A stretch of DNA of 64,000 nt from assembly GCA_963843645.1 (NCBI GenBank), contig CAWJLE010000003.1:1240001-1304000 (forward strand). The letters run 5' to 3'. Within the stretch, counting starts at the first letter, position 1. Each line of letters begins with the position of its first letter. Positions 54,781-62,370 of the stretch are shown piece by piece. Below the pieces are notes generated by a model. The model had not been told where the DNA came from and did no database searches. It saw nothing but the letters and a program-made list of their open reading frames with translations. Both the position numbers and the translations under genes were made by a program. The stretch is from CAWJLE01 sp963843645. Lineage in GTDB: Bacteria > Chloroflexota > Anaerolineae > DAOTYC01.

Positions 54781-54815
54781 AGAAACAAAAGAGCCTCCCT
54801 TCGGTTGGGAGGCTC
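54781..54815 (-). terminator. Attenuator hairpin of the ilv operon
   Basis: Perfect 9-bp stem (54791-54799 with 54807-54815), 7-base loop and a T-rich tail on the minus strand (54781-54790). It lies after the leader peptide and 160 bases before ilvB, so it would stop transcription unless an alternative fold forms. Confidence 0.82.
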
Positions 54816-54840
54816 TGGGTGAACTTGAGTTAGAACCTGG

Positions 54841-54945
54841 TTATGCCGTTACTGGCACCCCCTCAACCGCCATCGGCTCCTTAACACGAAGGAGCACACC
54901 AAGAAGGACGACAATAATAATGGCGATCGAGTTGAACGACGACAT
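54841..54945 (-). CDS. ilv leader peptide (34 residues) with embedded pause hairpin
   Basis: ATG 54945, preceded by AGAGGGAAC, to TAA 54841-54843. The peptide contains IAIIIVVLLGVLLRV at positions 7-21: twelve of fifteen residues are Ile, Val or Leu. A 7-bp hairpin (GCTCCTT 54876-54882 with AAGGAGC 54889-54895) covers the Leu-Leu-Arg-Val codons and would serve as the pause structure. This is the classical layout for attenuation by charged tRNA levels. Confidence 0.85.
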   Translation of the reverse strand: MSSFNSIAIIIVVLLGVLLRVKEPMAVEGVPVTA

Positions 54946-55021
54946 TTCAGTTCCCTCTAGTCCAACAAAGTCTTGAGTACAACAGGCAGTATATCATACC
55001 CTCTGAATCTTGTCAACTAGA

Positions 55022-55663
55022 CTACACCCACCACGTCGTCACGTCGTCCACGTTCGGGCGCGGCGTCGGCGCGATGTACCGCGCGGGGTAGCCGACCGCG
55101 CACCCGTTCAGTTCGAACTCCCCGAAAGGAATCCCTAGCCGCTCGCAGAAGTCGTGATCCTCCGACATCGCCGCGGTCGCGGAAACCAGGTGGAAACCCA
55201 GCCCGAGCGACACGGCCTTCAGCCACATGTTCTGCAGGCAATGCGCCAGAGACTGCTGCTCCACAGCCGGGAAGGATCGCCGCTCCGCCACGATGATGAA
55301 GTAGGGCGCCGATCCTACACCCATGACTCCCTGCTCCGTAATCCGCTCCAGCCGCGAAGCGTGCATCTCCGCGACCTGCGCCAGTTGAGGATCACCCTCC
55401 ATCTCGTCGCGCAACTTCTCGTAGGCCTGGCGGACTTGCTTGCGCATCAACGCTGCTGCGAGCGTCATCTGCGGATGGTCCCGCCGAATCACCACGAAGC
55501 GGCGGAAGTCCTCGCCGTCGGAGCCGGGTCCTGGCACGTAAGGGGCCAGCAGTCCGGCCCGCAGGATTTCGTGCACCTGCTCCACCGGTGGAAACTCGTC
55601 CGTGAAGGCTCGAATGGACCGACGTGCTTCGAGCACCTGATCGATATTCATCAAGTTTTCCAT
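55022..55663 (-). CDS. Nitroreductase-family FMN protein
   Basis: 213 residues. ATG at 55663 follows AAAGGTG. FMN-binding pattern: LEARRSIRAFTDEFPPVEQV, HEILRAGLLAPYVPGPGSDG, CLQNMWLKAVSLGLGFHLVS and a C-terminal NGCAVGYPARY. NAD(P)H-dependent reduction of nitro compounds, quinones or flavins; exact substrate unknown. There is a somewhat longer loop between helices (LMRKQVRQAYEKLRDEMEGD) than in the minimal family. Monocistronic, convergent with nothing nearby. Confidence 0.85.
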   Translation of the reverse strand: MENLMNIDQVLEARRSIRAFTDEFPPVEQVHEILRAGLLAPYVPGPGSDGEDFRRFVVIRRDHPQMTLAAALMRKQVRQAYEKLRDEMEGDPQLAQVAEMHASRLERITEQGVMGVGSAPYFIIVAERRSFPAVEQQSLAHCLQNMWLKAVSLGLGFHLVSATAAMSEDHDFCERLGIPFGEFELNGCAVGYPARYIAPTPRPNVDDVTTWWV

Positions 55664-55882
55664 TGGCACCTTTCCTCTCGCGTTTGGAAGGTTCAAGCCG
55701 TCGTCCGGCCGCGAACCCTGCATCCGCCTCTTGGGCAGATGTTGTCGCGCCCTATTATACGTCTTCCACATCAAGGTGCATATTTCGGCATCGCGGCCGT
55801 TATGGCTTTGTCCCGCTCCGGAGTATAATGCCGGCGTTCGCCAGCAACCTGGCGTCAACTGCCCAACGAAAGGCCCAACGCG

Positions 55883-56122
55883 ATGTCAGATTATCCGCCA
55901 TCCACCGAGAAGGATCGCCACACCTACCTCGTCGCCGGACTGATCAGCGGCGTGCTGATCTTCGCCGTCCTCGGCTGTATTCTGATTCTGGCCGGCGCCG
56001 AGCTATGGGCTGAGCAGATCATCGCCGTTCCGGACGAGACCCAGGAATTCATCGACGTCCCAGAGGAAAGCGCCCCGATTCTCATCGATACAATGCCGCC
56101 CACCGCCACGCCGATCGAATAA
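55883..56122 (+). CDS. Small single-span membrane protein
   Basis: 79 residues with one strong hydrophobic helix (YLVAGLISGVLIFAVLGCIL, then ILAG) and an acidic, Pro/Thr-rich C-terminal tail. GAAAGG lies about 12 bases upstream of the ATG. It probably has a short cytoplasmic N-terminus and an outside tail. Family and role are unknown. It is followed by a palindromic repeat. Confidence 0.6.
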   Translation: MSDYPPSTEKDRHTYLVAGLISGVLIFAVLGCILILAGAELWAEQIIAVPDETQEFIDVPEESAPILIDTMPPTATPIE

Positions 56123-56136
56123 CGCTCGCTGAAACC

Positions 56137-56169
56137 AGACTTCTGAAGTCTTCGAAACTTCGGAAGTCT
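56137..56169. repeat. AGACTTCCGAAGT palindromic repeat, copy 3
   Basis: Arms AGACTTCTGAAGT (56137-56149) and ACTTCGGAAGTCT (56157-56169) with one mismatch, followed by CTCGAG as in the copies at 49.1 and 52.1 kb. It lies between the small membrane protein and the YbaK-type gene and may end both convergent transcripts. Confidence 0.75.
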
Positions 56170-56186
56170 CGAGTTGATACTCGGCG

Positions 56187-56654
56187 TCAGTCCTCGGTAA
56201 TGTCCGCCAGTTTGCCCTGCGTGACCTCCATGAGCATGTCAAATTCGATGGGGAAAATCGCACGCGGAGAGCCGGCGGCTGCATACACGGTTTTGAAGCG
56301 GCCCAGTGAGCCGTCGATGAGGGTAGGCATGACCTCCCGGTGCGCCACGGGCGGCACGCCGCCGATGGCATAGCCGGTCTTCTCACGAACCTCGTCGGCG
56401 CTGGCGATTCGGACCTGCGCCGCCTTGAGTGCCTCGCCCATCTTCTTGAGATCGGCGCGCCGGTCCCCGGCGACGAGCGCCAGAACGGTAGCGTCATCGG
56501 CGATGAACACCAGGGACTTGACGATGCTGCCCAGCTCCGTACCGATCGCATCGGCCGCCATCTGCGCGGTGCGAGTGCTCTTGTCCAACTCCACGACCCG
56601 GGTGTCGAGCCCCCTGGCCCGGAAGTACTCCTGAACTCTCTCAACCGAACTCAT
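56187..56654 (-). CDS. YbaK/EbsC-type aminoacyl-tRNA deacylase
   Basis: 155 residues. ATG at 56654 after AGGAGGAAT. YbaK/ProRS-INS fold: AADAIGTELGSIVKSLVFIA (conserved Lys), VLALVAGDRRADLKKMGEAL, TGYAIGGVPPVAH (GxxPP substrate loop) and TVYAAAGSPRAIFPIEFDML. It hydrolyses mischarged aminoacyl-tRNA (Cys- or Ala-tRNAPro type) in trans. Stands alone next to dnaE, 176 bases away on the same strand. Confidence 0.88.
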   Translation of the reverse strand: MSSVERVQEYFRARGLDTRVVELDKSTRTAQMAADAIGTELGSIVKSLVFIADDATVLALVAGDRRADLKKMGEALKAAQVRIASADEVREKTGYAIGGVPPVAHREVMPTLIDGSLGRFKTVYAAAGSPRAIFPIEFDMLMEVTQGKLADITED

Positions 56655-56830
56655 GATTCCTCCTGTGTAACGAGTCACTTGAACTGTGGTGCAGACACGA
56701 AGAAGACCGCCATGAACAACGGTCTGTAGTCACGATCATAATGACGCGCCGGCGCACGATACGAACGGGTGAGATTCAGCACACAAATCGACGAGAGTTC
56801 CCCGCGTGGCAGCGTGACGGCGCCTCTGCG

Positions 56831-59800
56831 TCAGCCGGAGTCGACCTGAAGAGTGCCAGCGCCCAGCAGTTTCTGGAGGGCCTGGTTCAGCTCAGGGCAG
56901 TACCGCGTGCCCGTGCCGGGGAAATCGAGGCGAACGCGAGCCGTGTCGCTCACGACCAGGACGCTGAAGGTATCGCTGCCCGGGTAGCTGCACAGCACGT
57001 CGTGCACGTGGCCCAGGCGACGAACGTCTCCTTCGTCGTCATGCGTGCGCTTCAAAGTGATCTCCAGGTGGACTGCCCGGCTGCTTTCAGGCGGAGTCGT
57101 CTCCTCCTCAGGTTCCAGCACGGGACGGCCGGTCACTATCGAGTCGCGAACGGAATCGGCCAGCAGCTTGGCGTCACCGCCACCCTTGCAGTCGATCGTA
57201 CCGGACACCAGGACGATCTTATCCTCCGCCCACATGGCGCGTGTGTCGTCGAACAGTCTCGGGAAGACGATGACCTCGATGCTGCCCTGCAGGTCCTCCA
57301 GCTGAACGAAGGCCATGGTCTTTTCCGTTTTTGTCAGGATCGTGCGCACCGAGGTAATGATTCCACCGACCGTCACCTTCTGCCCGGCGGCATCCTCATT
57401 GATGTCGGCACACGAGGCAGAGACCGATTGTGCCAGCGCAGTGGACACGTGCTGGAGTGGATGGTCGGACACGTACAGACCAATCAGCTCTTTCTCCCAG
57501 AGGAGAAGCTGCTTCTTGGGCAGCGGCTCGATGTCGGGCAGAGACTCGCTCAGGACCACGTGTGCAGCGGAATTCTGGAACGCCGCCATGTCGAACATGC
57601 TGATCTGCCTCGTGTCGGCGTGCTTCTCGGTGCTGAACTCGACCATACGATCGATCATCTCGAGCAACTGCTCTCGCCGGCCGAAACCGTCGAACGCACC
57701 GGCCTTGATCAGGCTCTCGAGCACGCGACGGTTCAATTGACGCAGATCGACCCGCGTACAGAAATCATCCAGGTCGGCGAACGCGCCCCCCTGTTCGCGG
57801 GCCTCCAGAATCGTCTGAACCGGACCCTCACCGACGTTCTTGATCGCACCCAGACCGAAGCGAATATCGTAAGCCTCACCTTCCTGCTCGATGGTGAAGT
57901 CCAGCCCGCTGCAACTGACGTCGGGACGCACCACCGCAATGCTCAGCCGGCGGCACTCGGCGATGCAGGTCGCGACCTTGTCGGTGTTGTGCCGCTCGAC
58001 GGTGAGCATCGCGGCCATATACTCGACCGGGTAATGAGCCTTCAGATAGGCGGTATAGCAGGTGACCAACGCGTAGCAGGCCGAGTGGGATTTGTTGAAG
58101 CCGTAATTGGCGAAGAACTCAATGGCGGCGAAAATCTCTTCGCCCTTCTCCTGCTCAATGCCGCTGTGCTCGGCGACGCCCCGGATGAACCGCTCGCGGT
58201 GTTTGAGGATCTCCGCTTGCTTCTTTTTGCCGACGGCCCGCCGCATGAGGTCGGCGTCCCCACCGGAATAGCCGGCCAGATCCGTGAGGATGCGGATGAT
58301 CTGCTCCTGGTAGACGATGATCCCATAGGTTTCTTTGAGGATCGGCTCCAGCTTCGGATGGATGTATTCCGTCGGCTCCTCGCCGTGCTTGCGGGCCACA
58401 TATTTGTCGATGAACTGCATCGGGCCGGGCCGGTAGAGCGCGCCAACGGCCACGATGTCGTCGAATCCGGTCGGTTTCATCGAAGTCAGGACGCGGCGAA
58501 AGCCCGTGCTTTCCACCTGGAACACGCCGGTCACTTCGCCGGTTCCCAGAAGCTCGTAGATGGCCGGATCGTCCATCGGAATGTCTTCGGGCGTGAGCTT
58601 TATGCCATGGATGGCAGCGACGTTGTCGAGCGCTTTCTGGATGATGGTCAGCGTGGACAGGCCCAGAAAGTCCATCTTAAGCAGGCCGATCTGCTCCAGC
58701 GTACCCATCTCGTACTGAGTAACCGGCGCGCTCTCGTCAGCCTTGTCGCTCTTGGTCGGCCGCTGCAACGGCGCATAGTTGACCAGAGGCGCATCGGCGA
58801 TGACCACGCCCGCCGCGTGCGTGGAAGCGTGCCGAGCAACGCCCTCAAGCTGTAACGCAGTATCGATCAGCTCTTTGATGTACTCCGACTCGTCGTAGGC
58901 CTGCTTGAACTCTGGCACACCATCCAGCGCGTCTTGCAGCGTGACCTTGGGACCAAAAGGAATGAGCTTGGCGAGCCGATCGACCTCGCCGAGCGGCAAA
59001 TCCAGCGCCCGCCCGGCATCGCGAACGGCCGCGCGCGCGCCCATCGTCCCGAAGGTAACGATCTGCGCAACCTTGTCGGCGCTGTATTTGTTGATGGTAT
59101 ACTTGATCAGCTCGTCGCGCCGGTCGTCGGGAAAGTCCATGTCGATATCGGGCATGGTCACGCGGCCTGGATTGAGGAATCGTTCAAACATCAAGCCGTG
59201 GTCGAGCGGATTCAGCTCGGTGATGGCCAGACAGTAAGAAACCAGGCTGCCTGCCGCGGAGCCGCGTCCGGGGCCGCACAAGATACCCGAGCTCTTGGCG
59301 AAGCGGATCAGGTCCCAGACGATGAGGAAGTAGGTATCGAAGCCCATGTTGTGGATCACGTCCAGCTCGTACGCCAGGCGCTGCTCGATATCAGGCGTGA
59401 TCTTGTCCTTGAAGCGGCGGCGCAGACCTTCCTGGCACAGCTCGGCCAGGTACGTCTGGGCAGTGTGGCCATCCGGCACGTCGAAGATCGGCAGGTGGTA
59501 GCCTTCGGGCTCCAGGCTGACCGAGCACATGTCGGCGATCCGGACGGTGTTCTCCAGCGCCTCCGGATACTCGGCAAACAGCCTGGCCATCTCCTCGCCG
59601 CTCCGCATGTAGAACGAATCGCCGCCCATGGCCATGTGCTTGGGATCGCGGATGGTCGTGTTCGTCTGGATGCAGAGCAAGATTTCCTGCGTTCGGGCGT
59701 GCTCCCGACGGACGTAGTGCACGTCGTTCGTCGCGACCAGTGGGATGTCTTGCTCGCGGCCGATGGCAGCCAGGTGGCGGTTGATGCCCTCTAACTCGGG

Positions 59801-60343
59801 CATGCCCTCGTGGCGCTGCAGTTCCAGGAAGAAATTGCCGGCACCGAAGGTCTTCTGATACCAGGCCGTGGCCCGGCGCGCCTTTTCGAGCTGGTCCCGC
59901 TGGATCAGGCGCGGAATTTCGCCCGAAGCGCAGGCGGACATCGCGATCAGGCCATCCTTATAGGTCTCGAGCAACTCCTTGTCGACGCGCGGGCGATAGT
60001 AGAAGCCTTCGAGCTGAGCCTTCGTCACCAGCTGCAGCAGGTTGTGGTATCCGACGTTGTTTTTGGCCAGCAGCACCAGGTGGGCGGGACTGGCGTCGAT
60101 TTTGGCCTCTTTCTGGTACAAGCGGCGCGGCGCGACGTAGACCTCACAGCCCACGATGGGCTTGATGCCCGCTTTCTTGGCGCGGTTGTAGAATTCGAGC
60201 GCAGCGTACATCACGCCGTGGTCGGTAACCGCCAACGCCGGCTGATTCAGCGCTTTGGCCTCGGAGATGAGGTCGTTTAGCCGGCCCAGGCCGTCCAGCA
60301 GTGAGTATTCGGTGTGCACGTGGAGGTGAACGAAATCAGCCAT
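56831..60343 (-). CDS. dnaE: DNA polymerase III alpha subunit
   Basis: 1170 residues. Start MADFVHLHVHTEYSLLDGLG at 60343 begins the PHP domain. Catalytic Asp residues in MPDIDMDFPDDRR, then the fingers and tandem HhH region, and an OB domain (KVTVGGIITSVRTILTKTEK, FVQLEDLQGSIEVIVFPRLF). The replicative polymerase. No ribosome binding site precedes the ATG; a TTGACC-17-TAAAAT promoter places the transcription start at or next to the ATG, so translation may be leaderless. C-terminal tail ends LLGAGTLQVDSG. Confidence 0.95.
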   Translation of the reverse strand: MADFVHLHVHTEYSLLDGLGRLNDLISEAKALNQPALAVTDHGVMYAALEFYNRAKKAGIKPIVGCEVYVAPRRLYQKEAKIDASPAHLVLLAKNNVGYHNLLQLVTKAQLEGFYYRPRVDKELLETYKDGLIAMSACASGEIPRLIQRDQLEKARRATAWYQKTFGAGNFFLELQRHEGMPELEGINRHLAAIGREQDIPLVATNDVHYVRREHARTQEILLCIQTNTTIRDPKHMAMGGDSFYMRSGEEMARLFAEYPEALENTVRIADMCSVSLEPEGYHLPIFDVPDGHTAQTYLAELCQEGLRRRFKDKITPDIEQRLAYELDVIHNMGFDTYFLIVWDLIRFAKSSGILCGPGRGSAAGSLVSYCLAITELNPLDHGLMFERFLNPGRVTMPDIDMDFPDDRRDELIKYTINKYSADKVAQIVTFGTMGARAAVRDAGRALDLPLGEVDRLAKLIPFGPKVTLQDALDGVPEFKQAYDESEYIKELIDTALQLEGVARHASTHAAGVVIADAPLVNYAPLQRPTKSDKADESAPVTQYEMGTLEQIGLLKMDFLGLSTLTIIQKALDNVAAIHGIKLTPEDIPMDDPAIYELLGTGEVTGVFQVESTGFRRVLTSMKPTGFDDIVAVGALYRPGPMQFIDKYVARKHGEEPTEYIHPKLEPILKETYGIIVYQEQIIRILTDLAGYSGGDADLMRRAVGKKKQAEILKHRERFIRGVAEHSGIEQEKGEEIFAAIEFFANYGFNKSHSACYALVTCYTAYLKAHYPVEYMAAMLTVERHNTDKVATCIAECRRLSIAVVRPDVSCSGLDFTIEQEGEAYDIRFGLGAIKNVGEGPVQTILEAREQGGAFADLDDFCTRVDLRQLNRRVLESLIKAGAFDGFGRREQLLEMIDRMVEFSTEKHADTRQISMFDMAAFQNSAAHVVLSESLPDIEPLPKKQLLLWEKELIGLYVSDHPLQHVSTALAQSVSASCADINEDAAGQKVTVGGIITSVRTILTKTEKTMAFVQLEDLQGSIEVIVFPRLFDDTRAMWAEDKIVLVSGTIDCKGGGDAKLLADSVRDSIVTGRPVLEPEEETTPPESSRAVHLEITLKRTHDDEGDVRRLGHVHDVLCSYPGSDTFSVLVVSDTARVRLDFPGTGTRYCPELNQALQKLLGAGTLQVDSG

Positions 60344-60350
60344 GGCCCGC

Positions 60351-60379
60351 ATTTTAGCATCGACGGCGCGAGGGGTCAA
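60351..60379 (-). promoter_or_regulatory. dnaE promoter giving a leaderless transcript
   Basis: Minus-strand TTGACC (60374-60379), 17 bases, TAAAAT (60351-60356). Only 7 bases separate the -10 box from the A of the dnaE ATG at 60343, the usual distance to +1. Confidence 0.5.
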
Positions 60380-60616
60380 GGTCGCAGCGCGCCGAAATGA
60401 AATTCCTTGGTCAAACCATTGCATCACACTCCGCTGGGACAGGACACTTGCGTTTTTCTGCCGTATTATGGTATCATTGGTCCGTGCGCGGGCGTTGAGC
60501 CTGGCACATAGTATGAGGACAGTCGATTTCCACCGTCCAGACATGGACGCGATGTCGCGGGCGAGCCACATCACGGAACGATCGCACCACCACGCAGTTT
60601 TGGAGATGACCTGTTC

Positions 60617-62224
60617 ATGCTCTACCAAATAGTAGAGATCTTGTACATTTGCTGCTCCGCCTGGCTGGCCATTTTCGGACTAAACGCACTCTACCTGACT
60701 CTACGATATTGGACCAGCAAGGACAAGAACAAAGCCACTTCGCCACCGGCGGTCTGGCCAAAAGTGACGATCCAGTTGCCGCTGTACAACGAAAAGCACG
60801 TAGTCAGCAAGCTACTCGAAGCAGTGTCGAAAATCGATTACCCTCGCGACGCGCTAGAGATCCAAGTCCTCGACGATTCAACGGACGACACGATTGCCTT
60901 GACGCAGGAGCGGGTGCAGAGGCTGGCACGGACGGGTCTCAACATCCACTATATTCGCCGACCGAACCGCGATGGGTTCAAGGCGGGCGCGTTGGCTCAC
61001 GGACTTAAGATAGCTCAGGGTGAGTTCATCGCCGTTTTTGACGCGGATTTCTTGCCGCCTCCCAACTTCCTGACGGCAACGATTCCGCAGTTTCAGGATG
61101 CCGGTGTCGGCTGCGTGCAAACGCGCTGGGGCTATCTGAACGCCGACGTGTCCAGGTTCGCACGCGCCCTGTCCGTCGCCATGGACAGCCACTACATCAT
61201 TGAGAAGAACGCGCAGTACCGAAGCGGCTACTTCATCAATTTCAACGGCTCGGCCGGGGTGTGGCGCAGGGCAGCCATCGAGTCGGCGGGCGGCTGGCAG
61301 GCTGATACGCTGACCGAGGACATGGACCTGAGCATGCGTGCGCAGTTGGCTGGCTGGCGTTTCGTCTACCTGCCGGAAGTCGTCTGCCCGAGCGAGCTGC
61401 CGTTTCTGGTCGAAGGGTTCCGCCGCCAGCAGTTCCGCTGGGCGAAGGGGTCGACTCAGGCAGCCGGCAAGCTCCTGGGGCAGCTTTGGCTGGCGCGACT
61501 GCCATTCATGGTGAAGTTCGAAGCCACAATGCAGCTCGCAGCCTATCTGGTACACCCATTCTTGCTGATCGCGGCCGGATTGACCGCAGTCTTGTCTCTG
61601 AGCAACAGTCAGCTGCCCCGCTGGCTCCCTGTGTTCAGCATTTCGGTGCTGGGTCTGCCTGTTCTTCTGTACAGCGCGCAAGTCGAGAACAAACGCCCTC
61701 TGGGCCAGAAGCTGCTCGATATCGGCCAGCTGCTGCTCATGGGCGCCGGCCTGACGCCTACCACGGGACGGGCGGTCTTCGAGGCAGTCCTGGGCATCGA
61801 CTCGCCGTTCCTGCGCACTCCGAAGTTCGCGTCGGAGGACGCGTGGACCAAGAGCGATTACTCGTTGCACATCGATCCCACGGTTTGGGCGGAGACGATC
61901 ACGATGCTGATCTACTTCGCCACTATTGTAGCCACGTACTCCAAGGCATATTGGGGCGCGGCCACCGTGCTCGTGCTACCCGCCCTGGGCCAGATTTACC
62001 TGATGTGGATCAGCCTGGGTCAGACGAGACGGATCAAGAAACACTGTCTCGAGCTGGCGGACGAAACGCGCAAGGAACCCCTGTCCGCGCCTGAGATCGA
62101 GGCCTGCGAGGCCAGAGCTGCCGATGCGATCCTCGCCGGAGGCCCCTCGTCGAGCAACAGCGAGATCATCGAAGTCGCGGCGGCGCGGCAGCTGCCGTTG
62201 GACGCCCCGATAGAACAGAAATGA
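60617..62224 (+). CDS. Processive GT2 glycosyltransferase, cellulose-synthase-like
   Basis: 535 residues. ATG after GGAGATGACC. One N-terminal helix, then the GT-A domain: TIQLPLYNEKHVVSKLLEAV, LDDSTDDT, FDADFLPPPNF (DxD), TLTEDMDLSMRAQLAGW and RRQQFRWAKGSTQAAG (the QxxRW motif). Four C-terminal membrane helices follow. It builds a polysaccharide or glycolipid at the membrane; the closest named types are glucomannan/beta-mannan and ceramide glucosyl enzymes. No PilZ domain. Divergent from dnaE with a 273-base gap. Confidence 0.9.
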   Translation: MLYQIVEILYICCSAWLAIFGLNALYLTLRYWTSKDKNKATSPPAVWPKVTIQLPLYNEKHVVSKLLEAVSKIDYPRDALEIQVLDDSTDDTIALTQERVQRLARTGLNIHYIRRPNRDGFKAGALAHGLKIAQGEFIAVFDADFLPPPNFLTATIPQFQDAGVGCVQTRWGYLNADVSRFARALSVAMDSHYIIEKNAQYRSGYFINFNGSAGVWRRAAIESAGGWQADTLTEDMDLSMRAQLAGWRFVYLPEVVCPSELPFLVEGFRRQQFRWAKGSTQAAGKLLGQLWLARLPFMVKFEATMQLAAYLVHPFLLIAAGLTAVLSLSNSQLPRWLPVFSISVLGLPVLLYSAQVENKRPLGQKLLDIGQLLLMGAGLTPTTGRAVFEAVLGIDSPFLRTPKFASEDAWTKSDYSLHIDPTVWAETITMLIYFATIVATYSKAYWGAATVLVLPALGQIYLMWISLGQTRRIKKHCLELADETRKEPLSAPEIEACEARAADAILAGGPSSSNSEIIEVAAARQLPLDAPIEQK

Positions 62225-62226
62225 TA

Positions 62227-62276
62227 CCAGGACGCAGACAACGGTAGGGGCGCCCCTACCGTTGTCTGTGTCCTGG
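62227..62276. terminator. Long palindrome between convergent genes
   Basis: 25-bp arms (62227-62251 and 62252-62276) with a single mismatch and no loop to speak of, immediately after the GT2 stop. It probably acts as a bidirectional terminator, or is a fourth kind of dispersed palindromic repeat. Confidence 0.7.
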
Positions 62277-62370
62277 CCTGCACGTTACGAGGCGCAACCA
62301 CAAAACGGGGCCGGGCGTCGTATTGCATGCCAGGGCGCCCACCCAGGGTCGCCGCTACCCGTTGTACGTC

